The notes: generated from the letters alone by a model not told the origin. A stretch of DNA of 64,000 nt from Rhizobium sp. (GCA_002796995.1 PEKW01000003.1:265274-329273), one strand, 5' to 3'. Positions 23,271 through 32,893 are shown, counted from the stretch's first letter. A program made the numbers and translations.

Positions 23271-25271
23271 TCAGGCGACAGCCTTGCGCACGTCCTTGGT
23301 CTCGCCGTGGCGGGCGATCCAGGCGACCAGGCTTTCGACCGGCATCGGTCGGGCGAAGTGGTAGCCCTGGGCGATGCGGCAGCCAAGCGCTTCGAGCACT
23401 GCGGCGTCCTGTTCGGTTTCGACGCCTTCGACGACGATGTCGAGCTTGAGGGCATTGCCGAGGCCGACCAGCGCGGCGATCAGGTCCTGGTTGGCGCGCG
23501 AGTCCGCCACGCCCTTGGCAAAGCTGCGGTCGATCTTCAGCCGGTCGACCTTGAGGCTGATCAGATAGGCCAGCGACGAGTGGCCCATGCCGAAATCGTC
23601 GACGGCCAGCTTGTAGCCGGCATTCTCCAGCCGCTTCAGCTGATAGCCGGCGCCCTCGGTGTCGAGGATCGCCTCCTCGGTGATCTCGATCTCGAGGCGG
23701 GCCGGATTGATGCCATGCTGCGAGGTGACGAGTTCGAGCATGTCGGCGACGGAATAGAGGGCGAATTCGCGCGGCGAGACATTGAGCGCGACGGTGACGT
23801 CCTCCAGGTCGAGCGCCGGCAGGCGGCTCAGCAGACGGCAGACGGCGGCGGCGACATGGGCGGTCAGCGACTCCGCCAGATGCAGCGACTGCGCCGCAGC
23901 GACGATTTCCGGCGGCGACACGAAGCCGAGCTGCGGGTGGTGCCAGCGCACCAGCGCTTCGAAGCCGGCAATGGCTCCGGTTTCGAGATCGACCTGCGGC
24001 TGGAACCAGGTCTCGACCCCGCCGCCGCGAATGGCGGCTTCGAGATCCTGCTCGATCAGGCGCTGGCGGTCGGCGAGCGCCTTGAGGCCCGGATCGAATT
24101 CGCGGATCTGCCGGCGGCCCTTGCCCTTGGCGTCGTAGAGCGCCATGTCGGCGGAGGCCAGCAGTTCGTCGGCGCTGGTGGCGTGGTCGGGGAAGGTGGC
24201 CAGGCCCATGCTGAGCGCGATGACCGACTGGCTGCCGCCGAATGAGATGGGCGCGAGGCTTTCCTGCAGCAGGGCCTCCGCATGGTCGCGGCAACGCCAG
24301 CGGGCGTTCGGGCCGGACACGATGATGGCGAATTCGTCGCCTCCGAGGCGGGCGATCAGCCCGTCGTCGCGCACGGTGGCGCTCAGGCGTTCGCCGACGG
24401 CGCGCAACAGCGCGTCGCCGGCGCTGTGGCCGAGCGTGTCGTTGATCTGCTTGAAGCGGTCGAGGTCGATCAGCAGCAGCGCGACTTCGCCGCCGATGGT
24501 CTTTTCCCGGGCGATGTCGCCGAGAAGGCGACCGTTGAAGTGCATGCGGTTGGCGAGGCCGGTGATCGTGTCGCGATTGGCAAGCACTTCCAGGCGGCGG
24601 TTCTTCTGGTGGATCGCGTCATTGGCGGCCTCCAGCGATTCCGCCAGCGTTGTCGCCTCCAGCTTGGCGAGCTCGTTGCTGACGAAGACACGTTCGGCGG
24701 TCAGGTTGCTCTGTACCATGACGACCATCAGGCCGAGCACATCGAGGGCCATGATCGCCGACGAGGAATCGCCGACATAGGACAGCCAGGCGACGATCGA
24801 CAGCAGGATCGGCACGGCAAACGCCATCGACATCTGCGAATAGCCGATGCCGCGGATCATCGAGCCGGCGGAAATGCCGACCATGATCAGGCTGATCGTG
24901 GCATCCTTGCCGGCGGCGCTGAAATCGGGAACGCAGAAGGGCAGGGACGCCCAGAGCAGACCGGTGATCAATGCGCCGAGGGACATGACGCGCAGTGCGT
25001 AGTCGGGGTCGGTCTCGATATAGTTGAAGCGCACGAGACGGTGGGCGGAGAAGGCGCGGTAGGCGGCTGAAAGAACGGTTGCCGAAAGCCAGGCGGCGAC
25101 GGGCGTGGACATGCCATAGCCGAGCACGACGATCAGGGCGGCCGAAAGGGAGATTGCGATGTTGAAGGACAGGGTCGAGCGGAGCCCGTTGACGATATGC
25201 GCCGCCTGCGCCCGTCTCGTGGCGGACAGCAATTCGGTGGTTGGGGGAATTGCTTGCTGATTCAAATGCAA
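23271..25271 (-). CDS. Membrane-anchored GGDEF-EAL protein (cyclic-di-GMP turnover)
   Basis: About 666 residues: an N-terminal block of four to five transmembrane segments (to about residue 190), a GGDEF domain with intact RLGGDEF near 310, and an EAL domain with EALVRW (about 435), NVSPREF, EITEEAIL, VDDFGMGHSSLAYL, KIDRSF and VEGVETEQ, all consistent with an active phosphodiesterase. The cyclase I-site reads RDDG instead of R-x-x-D, so product feedback is probably lost. The start is uncertain: no ATG lies between the transmembrane block and the upstream gene, and TTG codons at 25271 or 25265 are the best candidates. Confidence 0.88.
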   Translation of the reverse strand: MHLNQQAIPPTTELLSATRRAQAAHIVNGLRSTLSFNIAISLSAALIVVLGYGMSTPVAAWLSATVLSAAYRAFSAHRLVRFNYIETDPDYALRVMSLGALITGLLWASLPFCVPDFSAAGKDATISLIMVGISAGSMIRGIGYSQMSMAFAVPILLSIVAWLSYVGDSSSAIMALDVLGLMVVMVQSNLTAERVFVSNELAKLEATTLAESLEAANDAIHQKNRRLEVLANRDTITGLANRMHFNGRLLGDIAREKTIGGEVALLLIDLDRFKQINDTLGHSAGDALLRAVGERLSATVRDDGLIARLGGDEFAIIVSGPNARWRCRDHAEALLQESLAPISFGGSQSVIALSMGLATFPDHATSADELLASADMALYDAKGKGRRQIREFDPGLKALADRQRLIEQDLEAAIRGGGVETWFQPQVDLETGAIAGFEALVRWHHPQLGFVSPPEIVAAAQSLHLAESLTAHVAAAVCRLLSRLPALDLEDVTVALNVSPREFALYSVADMLELVTSQHGINPARLEIEITEEAILDTEGAGYQLKRLENAGYKLAVDDFGMGHSSLAYLISLKVDRLKIDRSFAKGVADSRANQDLIAALVGLGNALKLDIVVEGVETEQDAAVLEALGCRIAQGYHFARPMPVESLVAWIARHGETKDVRKAVA

Positions 25272-25485
25272 TATCCGATTGAAAATCGCTTCTTTGGAAA
25301 AACGGCTGTGATCCCTAGCCTGCAGGCTCGCATGATTCTGATAAAATTCATTTAACGCCTGTTGGCGATGAGCGGCATCGCCGCTTTTGCCGGGATTCGT
25401 GCGCACTTGGGGTTGCAATCGCGGGTGACAGCGGGCGTGCTGGCCCGCGGGCCGATTGCTGCAGGGCCGGCTCTTGCGGCATGGT

Positions 25486-25514
25486 TTGACGATCGTCAGC
25501 AGATTCGTTATCGA
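25486..25514 (+). promoter_or_regulatory. Candidate promoter of the DUF486 gene
   Basis: TTGACG (25486-25491) and TATCGA (25509-25514) are spaced by 17 bases and lie 63 bases before the ATG at 25578. Confidence 0.4.
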
Positions 25515-25577
25515 CGCCGCCCGATCGGCCGCGCCCGAGTCAGGCAGATTTCCCGCCAACAATCCCAAGGAATACCG

Positions 25578-25928
25578 ATGCCGACCTTTAGCCCCGCCGC
25601 CGTCTTGCCGATTGCAATGCTGGCCCTCTCCAACGTGTTCATGACCTTCGCCTGGTACGGCCACCTGAAGTTCAAGGGCACGGCGATTTTCCTGGCCATC
25701 CTGGTCAGCTGGGGCATCGCCTTCTTCGAATACTGCCTGGCCGTGCCGGCCAATCGCATTGGCGCGCAGGTCTATTCGGCAGCCCAGCTGAAGACCATCC
25801 AGGAGGTCATCACCCTGCTGGTGTTCTCCGGCTTCTCGGTCTTCTGGCTGAAGGAATCGCTGACCATCAACCACTTCCTCGGATTTGCGCTGATCGCCGG
25901 CGGTGCGGCGCTGATCTTTCGCGCCTGA
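25578..25928 (+). CDS. DUF486 family small multi-helix membrane protein
   Basis: A 116-residue protein with four hydrophobic helices and the conserved FMTFAWYGHLKF, SWGIAFFEYCLAVPANRIG and TLLVFSGFSVFWLKE segments of the DUF486 family, which is related to the drug/metabolite transporter fold. CCAAGGAAT precedes the ATG at 25578. Its substrate is unknown. The longer frame from 25362 overlaps the divergent gene's upstream region and has no support. Confidence 0.85.
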   Translation: MPTFSPAAVLPIAMLALSNVFMTFAWYGHLKFKGTAIFLAILVSWGIAFFEYCLAVPANRIGAQVYSAAQLKTIQEVITLLVFSGFSVFWLKESLTINHFLGFALIAGGAALIFRA

Positions 25929-25961
25929 GCGGGCGGTGCGCGCCGGAGCTGTCGCGCAGGC

Positions 25962-26360
25962 CTATTCGGCCGGGACCGGCGTCGGCTTTCCCTCATGGTC
26001 GAGCGCCACCATGACGAAGGTCGCCGCTGTCACCTTTTCCATGGTGTGGGTGAGGTAACGCTGCGCCCAGACCTCGACGGCGAGCGTCATCGAGGTGCGT
26101 CCGACCCTGGTGATGTCGGTATAGACGCAGAGCGTGTCGCCGATCTTGACCGGCATGGCGAAGGCCATTTCCTGGACCGCGGCGGTGACGACGCGCCCGC
26201 GCGCCCGCTCGGCGGCGCGGATGCCGCAGGCGAGGTCCATCTGTGCCATGACCCAGCCGCCGAAGATATCGCCGGCGGCATTGGCATCCCCCGGCATGGC
26301 GAGCGTGCGCAAGGTAAGTTCGCCGGTGGTTGCTGCTGCGCTGCGCATGGTGTTTCCCAT
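25962..26360 (-). CDS. Acyl-CoA thioesterase, YciA-like hotdog fold
   Basis: A 132-residue hotdog-fold protein with the family pattern DANAAGDIFGGWVMAQMDLA, where the Asn and Asp are the expected catalytic region, and AVQEMAFAMPVKIGDTLCVY. It hydrolyses acyl-CoA esters in the cytosol. Two start codons, at 26360 and 26348, are possible. It is monocistronic, convergent with the DUF486 gene. Confidence 0.88.
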   Translation of the reverse strand: MGNTMRSAAATTGELTLRTLAMPGDANAAGDIFGGWVMAQMDLACGIRAAERARGRVVTAAVQEMAFAMPVKIGDTLCVYTDITRVGRTSMTLAVEVWAQRYLTHTMEKVTAATFVMVALDHEGKPTPVPAE

Positions 26361-26560
26361 CTCTCGTCGTCCGGATCGCGGTCCCGGTCAGGAATCGTCC
26401 GCCGGCGGTGGGAGGGTATGAAATTGCCGCGCCGCGGGCAACAAGGCGGCAAATCATCTCATACTTAAGTGCTAACCACCAAATTTAGGGTATCGGCGTT
26501 TATCGATTTCGTAAGTTTCGCATGGGATCATTCCCCTTGAAAAATAAGGGGAGTCGGACC

Positions 26561-28378
26561 GTGAAGAACTTTAGCATCTCAACCAGGCTTTATCTGTTGG
26601 TGGCGCTAGCGCTCTGCGTCCTCGTCGCGACGCTGACTTTCAGCCTTTTCTATTCCTACAATTCGCTGGCCGACGAACGTCGCGCCGGGCTCGCCTCGAT
26701 CGACCAGACGGCGCTCGCGGTCTTCGCCAAATATCACAAGATGGAGCAGGATGGCGCGCTGACGCGCGACGAGGCCCAGGCCAAGGCGCTCGAAGTCGTT
26801 GGCGCCATGCGCTACGGCAAGGACGGCTATCTCTGGGTCAACGACATGCAGCCCGTCATGGTCATGCATCCGATCAAGCCGGAGCTGAACGGCAAGAACC
26901 TGAGCGAGAACAAGGATCCCAACGGCAAGCACATCTTCATGGAATTCGTCAAGACCGTGAAGGCGAGCAAGGAAGGCTTCGTCGACTACTACTGGCCGAA
27001 GCCGGGCTTCGAGGCGCCGGTGCTGAAATTCTCCCACGTCGTCGGCTTCGAGCCCTGGGGCTGGATCGTCGGCACCGGCGTTTATGCAGACGACCTGGCC
27101 GCGATGTTCTACAGCAATGCCATGTGGTTCGGCGCCATCATCGCCGCCAGCGTCATCATCATCGTCGCCTGCGCCTATGCCGTCGTCCGCAGCGTCGTCT
27201 TGCCGGTCGGCCGCCTGAAGGTGGCCATGGGCCGCATCGCCGAGGAGAAGGTCGATACCGACATCGTCGATGCCGACCGCAAGGACGAGATTGGCGGCAT
27301 GGCCGATGCATTGATCGTGCTGCGCGACTCGGTGCGCGACCGCATCACCATGCGCGGCCGCGAAGCCGAGCAGCAACAGCGGCTGGATGCCGAGCGGCAG
27401 AACAACGAGACGGTGCTGCGCAGCGCCTCCGAGCGGCAGAACTACGCCATCCACGAGATCGGCGATGCGCTGGAGCGGCTGGCCCAGGGCGATTTGACCG
27501 TCAATGTCGGCGACATCGGCGCCGAATACGACAAGCTGCGCTGCGACTTCAATGCCGCCGTGGCCGCGCTCAGCAGCGTCATGGGCTCGATCAACCAGAC
27601 CAGCAACGTCGTCAGCGACAGCGCCGGCGACATCAGCGAAGCGACCAACAACCTGTCGCGCCGCACCGAACAGCAGGCGGCCGCTCTCGAGGAGACCGCA
27701 GCGGCACTGGACGAGATCACCGTCGCGGTGCGCACCGCCTCGGACCGCGCCAACGAGGCACGCGACATGGTCGCCGAAACGAAGAAGAGCGCCAACCGCT
27801 CCGGCGAGATTGTCCGCAACGCGGTCGATGCCATGGGCCGCATCGAAAGCTCGTCGGCTCGCATCAACCAGATCATCTCGGTGATCGACGAGATCGCCTT
27901 CCAGACCAACCTGCTGGCGCTCAACGCCGGTGTCGAGGCGGCGCGTGCCGGGGAAGCGGGCCGCGGTTTCGCGGTCGTCGCCCAGGAAGTGCGCGAGCTT
28001 GCCCAGCGCTCGGCCAACGCGGCCAAGGAGATCAAGACGCTGATCAGCGACTCGGCCGCCGAAGTCGGCAATGGCGTGGCGCTGGTGCGCTCGACCGGCG
28101 AGGCGCTGGTGGAGATCGAGAAGCTGGTCAACCAGGTCAACGACCACGTCAACAGCATCGCCACCGCGTCGCGCGAACAGGCGACCGGTCTGCAGGAGAT
28201 CAATACCTCGGTCAACCACATGGACCAGATGACCCAGCAGAACGCCGCCATGGTCGAGGAAACCTCGGCCGCCGGCCAGACGCTGGCGGAGGAGAGCCGC
28301 CACCTGCGCGAGCTGCTGTCGCGCCTGAGACTCGATCCGAGCGCCTCGGTTCAGTCGAGCCGGCGCCGCGCCGCCTGA
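26561..28378 (+). CDS. Methyl-accepting chemotaxis protein with single Cache domain
   Basis: A 605-residue chemoreceptor: transmembrane helix near residues 10-32, a periplasmic sCache_2 domain (GYLWVNDMQPVMVMHPIKPE, PWGWIVGTGVYADDL), a second transmembrane helix about 187-210, HAMP, and a cytoplasmic signalling domain with the hairpin tip IAFQTNLLALNAGVEAARAG near residue 443. The GTG at 26561 has GGGGAG 8 bases upstream and is preferred over the ATG at 26522, which lacks a site. sCache_2 receptors often sense small organic acids. No chemotaxis signalling genes are nearby. Confidence 0.92.
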   Translation: MKNFSISTRLYLLVALALCVLVATLTFSLFYSYNSLADERRAGLASIDQTALAVFAKYHKMEQDGALTRDEAQAKALEVVGAMRYGKDGYLWVNDMQPVMVMHPIKPELNGKNLSENKDPNGKHIFMEFVKTVKASKEGFVDYYWPKPGFEAPVLKFSHVVGFEPWGWIVGTGVYADDLAAMFYSNAMWFGAIIAASVIIIVACAYAVVRSVVLPVGRLKVAMGRIAEEKVDTDIVDADRKDEIGGMADALIVLRDSVRDRITMRGREAEQQQRLDAERQNNETVLRSASERQNYAIHEIGDALERLAQGDLTVNVGDIGAEYDKLRCDFNAAVAALSSVMGSINQTSNVVSDSAGDISEATNNLSRRTEQQAAALEETAAALDEITVAVRTASDRANEARDMVAETKKSANRSGEIVRNAVDAMGRIESSSARINQIISVIDEIAFQTNLLALNAGVEAARAGEAGRGFAVVAQEVRELAQRSANAAKEIKTLISDSAAEVGNGVALVRSTGEALVEIEKLVNQVNDHVNSIATASREQATGLQEINTSVNHMDQMTQQNAAMVEETSAAGQTLAEESRHLRELLSRLRLDPSASVQSSRRRAA

Positions 28379-28395
28379 GCCATGCCAAGAACGGA

Positions 28396-28434
28396 AAAGC
28401 GCCGGCGGGGTCCTCCCGCCGGCGCTTTCGTTTG
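28396..28434. terminator. Strong bidirectional terminator
   Basis: A perfect GCGCCGGCGGG / CCCGCCGGCGC stem with a short loop is flanked by A-rich and T-rich tracts. It lies between the convergent chemoreceptor gene and the secreted-protein gene. Confidence 0.85.
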
Positions 28435-28447
28435 TCGGGACGTGAGG

Positions 28448-28957
28448 TCAGCGGGCGCCGCAGGTGGGGGCGAGCCGGCCGAGCGCGGCGGATGAGCCCC
28501 TGAGCGTGAAGCGCCGCGCCTTAAAGGCCTTCTCGTCCGGAGTGAGCGTGATCTCGCTGCCGGAGCCGAGAAGCTTGGTCAGCGGGCCGGAAAAGGCGGC
28601 CGGCGCGTAGAGCACGCCATCCATCGCCTCGTACATCATCGTCACGTCCAGTTTCGTCTTGCCGTCGGAGAAGACCACGCGGCCGCTCCATTCCGGATTG
28701 CCGTCCGGCGGATCGCCACGCCCGCCGTCGTCGAAGCGCAGGGCAAACGCGCCTTCCTCGCCGCATTGCAGGTAGAGCATGGGTTCGCGGTCGTCGCCGG
28801 TCGCGGGCGTGCAGATATGGGCAGTGAGGGCCTTGCCGCCCTCGACCTCCCAGACTTCGGCCTTCCATGCGTCGCAATCGGCGGCGAGTGCGGGCAGGGC
28901 GGGAGCGAGGGTGAGGAGCGGCAGCAGGACGGCTGCGAGGCGGGAGGTCGGGCGCAT
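28448..28957 (-). CDS. Secreted hypothetical protein
   Basis: A 169-residue protein with a clear signal peptide (SRLAAVLLPLLTLAPALPAL, cleavage near ALA-AD) and three Cys in the mature part, one pair of which may form a disulfide. The mature domain is beta-rich (TAHICTPATG, MLYLQCGEEGAFALRFDDGG). Family not recognised. It is monocistronic, ended by the shared terminator. Confidence 0.72.
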   Translation of the reverse strand: MRPTSRLAAVLLPLLTLAPALPALAADCDAWKAEVWEVEGGKALTAHICTPATGDDREPMLYLQCGEEGAFALRFDDGGRGDPPDGNPEWSGRVVFSDGKTKLDVTMMYEAMDGVLYAPAAFSGPLTKLLGSGSEITLTPDEKAFKARRFTLRGSSAALGRLAPTCGAR

Positions 28958-29078
28958 TTCGGGTTCCCGGTTGCAAGAGCGGTTGATTTCGATCCAATCT
29001 AGGTCCGCGCCACCATGCTAGACAAGGGAAGAAAGCGCTCCTTGTTTCTGAGGGGCCGGATCAACACGGGAGACCGCC

Positions 29079-29660
29079 ATGAGCCGCATCCTGATCATCC
29101 AGGGCCATCCGGACGCCAGCGAACCCCATCTCTGCCATGCGCTGGCCGATGCCTATGCCACGGGCGCCGCCGGGGCGGGCCATGCGGTCGCGCGGCTGGA
29201 CCTCGCGGCGATCGACTTTCCGCTGTTGCGCTCGCAGAAGGAACAGGAAGACGGTACCGTGCCGGCCGCCATCGCCGCGGCGCAGACCGAGATCGGGGCG
29301 GCCGAGCATATGGTGCTGGTCTTTCCGCTGTGGCTGGGCGGCATGCCGGCGCTGGTCAAGGCCTTCTTCGAGCAGGCGCTGCGTCCGGGCTTTGCCTATT
29401 CCACGGAGCTCGGTCCGTTGAAGGGCGCGCTGCTCAAGGGCCGGTCCCTGCGGATCGTCATCACCATGGGCATGCCGGCCTGGTTCTACCGGCTGGTCTA
29501 CGGCGCACACAGCCTCAAGGCGATGAAGGTCGGCATGTTCGGCTTCGTCGGCTTCAAGCCGATCCGGGCAAGCCTGATCGGCAATGTCGCCGGCAAGGAC
29601 GGGCGCGGGCGGGAAAAATGGCTCGCCCGCATGAAGGAGCTCGGCGCGGCCGCCGCCTGA
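29079..29660 (+). CDS. Flavodoxin-fold NAD(P)H dehydrogenase (quinone) family protein
   Basis: A 193-residue protein of the NQO1/KefF flavodoxin-like family: the N-terminal ILIIQGHPDASEPHLCHALA is the phosphate-binding FMN loop, LVFPLWLGGMPALVKAFFEQ matches the 'P.WW..MPA.LK..FD' signature and GFAY follows. Cytosolic two-electron reduction of quinones with an FMN cofactor is the usual activity. The C-terminus is slightly extended. Monocistronic. Confidence 0.87.
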   Translation: MSRILIIQGHPDASEPHLCHALADAYATGAAGAGHAVARLDLAAIDFPLLRSQKEQEDGTVPAAIAAAQTEIGAAEHMVLVFPLWLGGMPALVKAFFEQALRPGFAYSTELGPLKGALLKGRSLRIVITMGMPAWFYRLVYGAHSLKAMKVGMFGFVGFKPIRASLIGNVAGKDGRGREKWLARMKELGAAAA

Positions 29661-29756
29661 GGGCATGATACGGCCCTATACCAAGGCTTAACGGCGGTAT
29701 GTTAGCCTCGATCGTGCAGAACTCCGGCTTCCGGCTGCGGCAGAGTGGGTTTCAGT

Positions 29757-30431
29757 ATGGCGTCCTCGAATTTTCTGCAGCGTTTTGTCCTGGTCCTCCT
29801 GCCGGCCGCAGGCCTCGTCTCCTGTGTCGGCGACGGCATGGCGCCGCCCACCGAAGTCGGTGCGGTCCGGCCAGCGCGCTCGTCGCGCGCCACACCCGAA
29901 GGACGCGTCGGCGACCGGGAACTGTTGGGGCCTGTCGGGGCGCCCGCCGCCTATGCGCCAGCGCCTGCCGCGACCAGCCGCGCCTCTGCGGCGATCGACT
30001 ATCTCGACACGCCGAACCTTGCCGGGGTGAACGTTCAGCCGGACGACGATCCGCTCGGCGTCAACGATCCGCGGGGCGCTCCGTCGCTTGCAGTAGCGGA
30101 TCAGCCCATGCTGGCCGTCGACCCCGAGCCGGCCCTGATGCGCGAACAGGCGCTGCAGCAACCCATGCCGCAGACGGCGGCCTATGCCATTCCGGCGGAA
30201 GGGGTGAACATCGATGCCGAACTCGGCGTCGGCGGCGGGAACCCGCTCGGCGTCGGCGAGGCCGCACCGCGGGCGCCGACCGCACCCGTGGCCGCCCAGA
30301 TCCTGGTGCCGCAGGGACCGATGGCGATCGCCGAGGGCCAGACCAGTCAGCCGGTGGTCGACGGCATCGGCACCGACAATCCGACGCCCGTGCTCGCGCC
30401 GCAGGGGCAGGCGGCCGATCCCTCGCTCTAG
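29757..30431 (+). CDS. Pro/Ala-rich putative lipoprotein
   Basis: A 224-residue protein starting MASSNFLQRFVLVLLPAAGL with lipobox LVSC, so probably exported and lipidated. The rest is low-complexity, rich in Pro, Ala, Val and Gly, without a recognised domain. A terminator follows at 30466. The codon pattern and the lipobox support a real gene. Confidence 0.65.
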   Translation: MASSNFLQRFVLVLLPAAGLVSCVGDGMAPPTEVGAVRPARSSRATPEGRVGDRELLGPVGAPAAYAPAPAATSRASAAIDYLDTPNLAGVNVQPDDDPLGVNDPRGAPSLAVADQPMLAVDPEPALMREQALQQPMPQTAAYAIPAEGVNIDAELGVGGGNPLGVGEAAPRAPTAPVAAQILVPQGPMAIAEGQTSQPVVDGIGTDNPTPVLAPQGQAADPSL

Positions 30432-30465
30432 CCCCGGTGGGCGCACGCCCCCGCCGGCCAAAATA

Positions 30466-30490
30466 AAAGCCGGCGCAAGCGCCGGCTTTT
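30466..30490 (+). terminator. Rho-independent terminator
   Basis: AAAGCCGGCGC / GCGCCGGCTTTT forms a perfect stem with a short AA loop, about 35 bases after the lipoprotein stop. Confidence 0.85.
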
Positions 30491-30738
30491 GACCGTTTGG
30501 CAATGGGGCGGGGGGCATCGCCGCCGGTCGCAAAGGGATGAGTGAAAAGTCCCGTCTGAAAATTTCGCCGTCAAAATGAGGCAGGGCTCTGGTGCCGTTC
30601 AAGCCTGGATCGTCTGCGTGGCGTACCGCTTGGCGGCGACCGGACCTTGCCTGCGGGTGACGTTAGGCTAGAAGCATCACGAATTGATGACAGTCGCGGC
30701 AACCTTACGGGGATCGTGCCGGGAAAGGACTTCGCGTG

Positions 30739-31560
30739 ATGGCGCCCGTTTCGGAACTGCTGATGTTTGCCGGCCTGCTGGTGATTGCGGGCGGCGTGGC
30801 CGGGCTCTTGGCCGGCGTCTTCGGCATCGGCGGCGGTGCCGTGCTGGTTCCGGTCTTCTACCAGGTCTTTGGTCTGGCCGGGATCGACGACGCGGTGCGC
30901 ATGCACCTTGCCGTCGGCACCTCCCTTGCCATCATCGTGCCGACCTCGCTCAGGTCCTTTGCCGCCCATCGCCGGCGGGGCGCTGTCGACATGAAATTGT
31001 TACGGGACTGGGTGGTCGCCGTGCCTCTCGGCGCGATCCTCGCCGCAGTGATTGCCGCCGAGGCGTCGAGCGCGTCGCTGCGGCTGATCTTCGCGGTCAT
31101 CACCCTGTTGCTCGCCTTCCGCATGATGTTCTTCTCGTCGCGCTGGCACCTCGGCACCGCCTTGCCGGGCGAGCCGGTGCACTTTGCCGTCGGCACCGGC
31201 ATCGGCCTGCTCTCAGGCTTGATGGGGATCGGCGGCGGCGTGCTCAACAATACCTACATGACGCTCTTCGGCCGGCCGATCCACCAGGCGGTCGCGACGT
31301 CGGCCGGCGTCGGCGTGTTGATCTCCCTGCCGGGACTGTTCGGTTATATCTGGGCCGGTTGGGGAGAGAACGGACTTCCACCTCTGTCGACCGGTTTCAT
31401 CAACTGGATCGCCGTGGCTTTGATTATTCCTGTGACCCTGGTCGTCGCGCCCTACGGCGCGAGACTGGCGCATGCGATGAGCAAGCGCCAGCTGGAAATC
31501 GGTTTCGGCCTGTTTCTGATCTTCGTCTCGGCGCGCTTCTTCTACAGCCTCTACGGCTGA
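30739..31560 (+). CDS. TauE/SafE-family sulfite exporter-like permease
   Basis: A 273-residue protein with about eight hydrophobic segments and the duplicated signature GGVAGLLAGVFGIGGGAVLV (first repeat) and GLLSGLMGIGGGVLNNTYM (second repeat) of the TauE/SafE (TSUP) family, which exports sulfite or other organosulfur and carboxylate anions across the inner membrane. AAAGGA lies upstream; a GTG directly before the ATG is an alternative start. The substrate cannot be read from the context. Confidence 0.92.
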   Translation: MAPVSELLMFAGLLVIAGGVAGLLAGVFGIGGGAVLVPVFYQVFGLAGIDDAVRMHLAVGTSLAIIVPTSLRSFAAHRRRGAVDMKLLRDWVVAVPLGAILAAVIAAEASSASLRLIFAVITLLLAFRMMFFSSRWHLGTALPGEPVHFAVGTGIGLLSGLMGIGGGVLNNTYMTLFGRPIHQAVATSAGVGVLISLPGLFGYIWAGWGENGLPPLSTGFINWIAVALIIPVTLVVAPYGARLAHAMSKRQLEIGFGLFLIFVSARFFYSLYG

Positions 31561-31579
31561 GCCGCCGCCACGGCCTTCT

Positions 31580-32599
31580 TCAGGCGACCACGCCGGTGCG
31601 GCTTGCCGACATGGTGAGCTTGCGTTCGGCGCGCTCCTGCTGCGGCGAGCGGTTGTAGAGTTCGCGATAACACTTGGAGAAGTGCGAGGCGGAGACGAAG
31701 CCGCAGGCGACCGCCACCTCGACCACCGGCATGGACGACTGGACCAGCAGATGGCGGGCGCGGTCGAGACGGATCTCCAGATAGTAGCGGGCCGGCGAGC
31801 GGCCCATTTCCTGGCGGAACAGCCGTTCGATCTGGCGCCGCGACAGGTCGGCATCGTCGGCGATCTCCAGCAGCGACAGCGGCTCGGCGAGATTGCTCTC
31901 CATCAGTTCGATGATCGACAGCACCTTGGAGTTCTGCACGCCGAGGCGGGCCCGAAGCGGCAGGCGCTGCCGGTCGGTCGGGCTGCGCACCCGGTCGGTC
32001 AGGTGCTGTTCGCAGACCCGGTTGACCAGGCCCTCGCCAAAGTCCTGGCCGATCAGGTTGAGCATCATGTCGAGCGAGGCGGTGCCGCCGGCGCAGGTGT
32101 AGAGATTGCTGTCGACCTCGTAGAGGTCGGCATAGACTTCCGCCTGCGGAAAGGCCTCGGAGAAACCCGGCAGGTTTTCCCAGTGAATGGCGCAGCGCTT
32201 GCCGTTGAGCAGCCCGGCCTGGGCCAGCACATGGGCGCCCGTACAGAGGCTGCCGACGGCAGCGCCCCGGTTATAGGCCTCGCGCAGCCAGGCATTGACC
32301 GACTTGTTGTGGAACTCCTCCACATAGACGCCGGAACAGACGATCACCATGCTCGGCCGGTTTTCGCCGGACAGATAGCGGCGTTCGTCGGCCAGCGATG
32401 AGTTGACCTCCATGCCGATGCCGCTTGAGGAATGGACCTTCTGGCCATCCGTCGAGGCGAGGCGCCATTCATAGGCCGGATAGCCCAGCATGCGATTGGC
32501 GATGCGCAATGTTTCGATCGCCCCTGCAAAGGGCAGGAGCGTGAAGTGGGGGACGAGAAAGAAGACCAGCGAACGTTTCTTGGTCGGCGCCTTGTTCAT
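31580..32599 (-). CDS. gbdR: GbdR-like transcriptional regulator of betaine catabolism (DJ-1/PfpI + AraC)
   Basis: A 339-residue protein: residues 1-190 form a DJ-1/PfpI-like ligand domain (GSLCTGAHVLAQAGLLNGKR with Cys, HWENLPGFSEAFP), and residues 225-325 an AraC DNA-binding domain with two helix-turn-helix units (LSLLEIADDADLSRRQIERL, VVEVAVACGFVSASHFSKCY). It closely resembles GbdR, which activates glycine betaine and dimethylglycine catabolic genes in pseudomonads when betaine is present. The corrinoid methyltransferase cluster and betaine-type ABC importer elsewhere in the window fit this. Its own upstream region carries TTGCGAC half-sites shared with that cluster. Confidence 0.85.
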   Translation of the reverse strand: MNKAPTKKRSLVFFLVPHFTLLPFAGAIETLRIANRMLGYPAYEWRLASTDGQKVHSSSGIGMEVNSSLADERRYLSGENRPSMVIVCSGVYVEEFHNKSVNAWLREAYNRGAAVGSLCTGAHVLAQAGLLNGKRCAIHWENLPGFSEAFPQAEVYADLYEVDSNLYTCAGGTASLDMMLNLIGQDFGEGLVNRVCEQHLTDRVRSPTDRQRLPLRARLGVQNSKVLSIIELMESNLAEPLSLLEIADDADLSRRQIERLFRQEMGRSPARYYLEIRLDRARHLLVQSSMPVVEVAVACGFVSASHFSKCYRELYNRSPQQERAERKLTMSASRTGVVA

Positions 32600-32719
32600 G
32601 TGTGTGCCCAGTGTTCCCGCGTTTTTCCGCTATTCCTTGCGTGGCAGGCGTCATGGAGATGTTCCGAATGCGACGCGTGTCTCAAGGAACACGGCAGAAT
32701 AGCGCGCCGGGGGCGAAAA

Positions 32720-32887
32720 TGCGACATCCGTCACGCACTTTTCTCATTGCGACCCGGCAGGGAGCGGTGCAGTTCGGGCACCTGGGGCATCAAGTTGAAA
32801 GTCCGATGGAATTTCGGGCGCGAGCCGGGAAATGGGGAAAACCCGGCTCGGCCCGATTGCGACGCGGCGGGGCGGGCCGTGTCGCAA
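32720..32887. promoter_or_regulatory. TGCGAC/GTCGC half-sites upstream of the GbdR-like gene
   Basis: TGCGAC-atcc-GTCACGCA (32720-32737) is an imperfect palindrome; TTGCGAC recurs at 32747 and 32857, and the inverse GTCGCAA is at 32881. The same core occurs before the methylenetetrahydrofolate-reductase operon and mttB. Candidate operators of one regulator. Confidence 0.45.
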
Positions 32888-32893
32888 ATGCCG

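Noticed and set aside
25362..25577. N-terminal extension of the DUF486 gene
   Set aside because: The family start with a good ribosome binding site is at 25578; the extension is Arg/Ala-rich and overlaps a good promoter.
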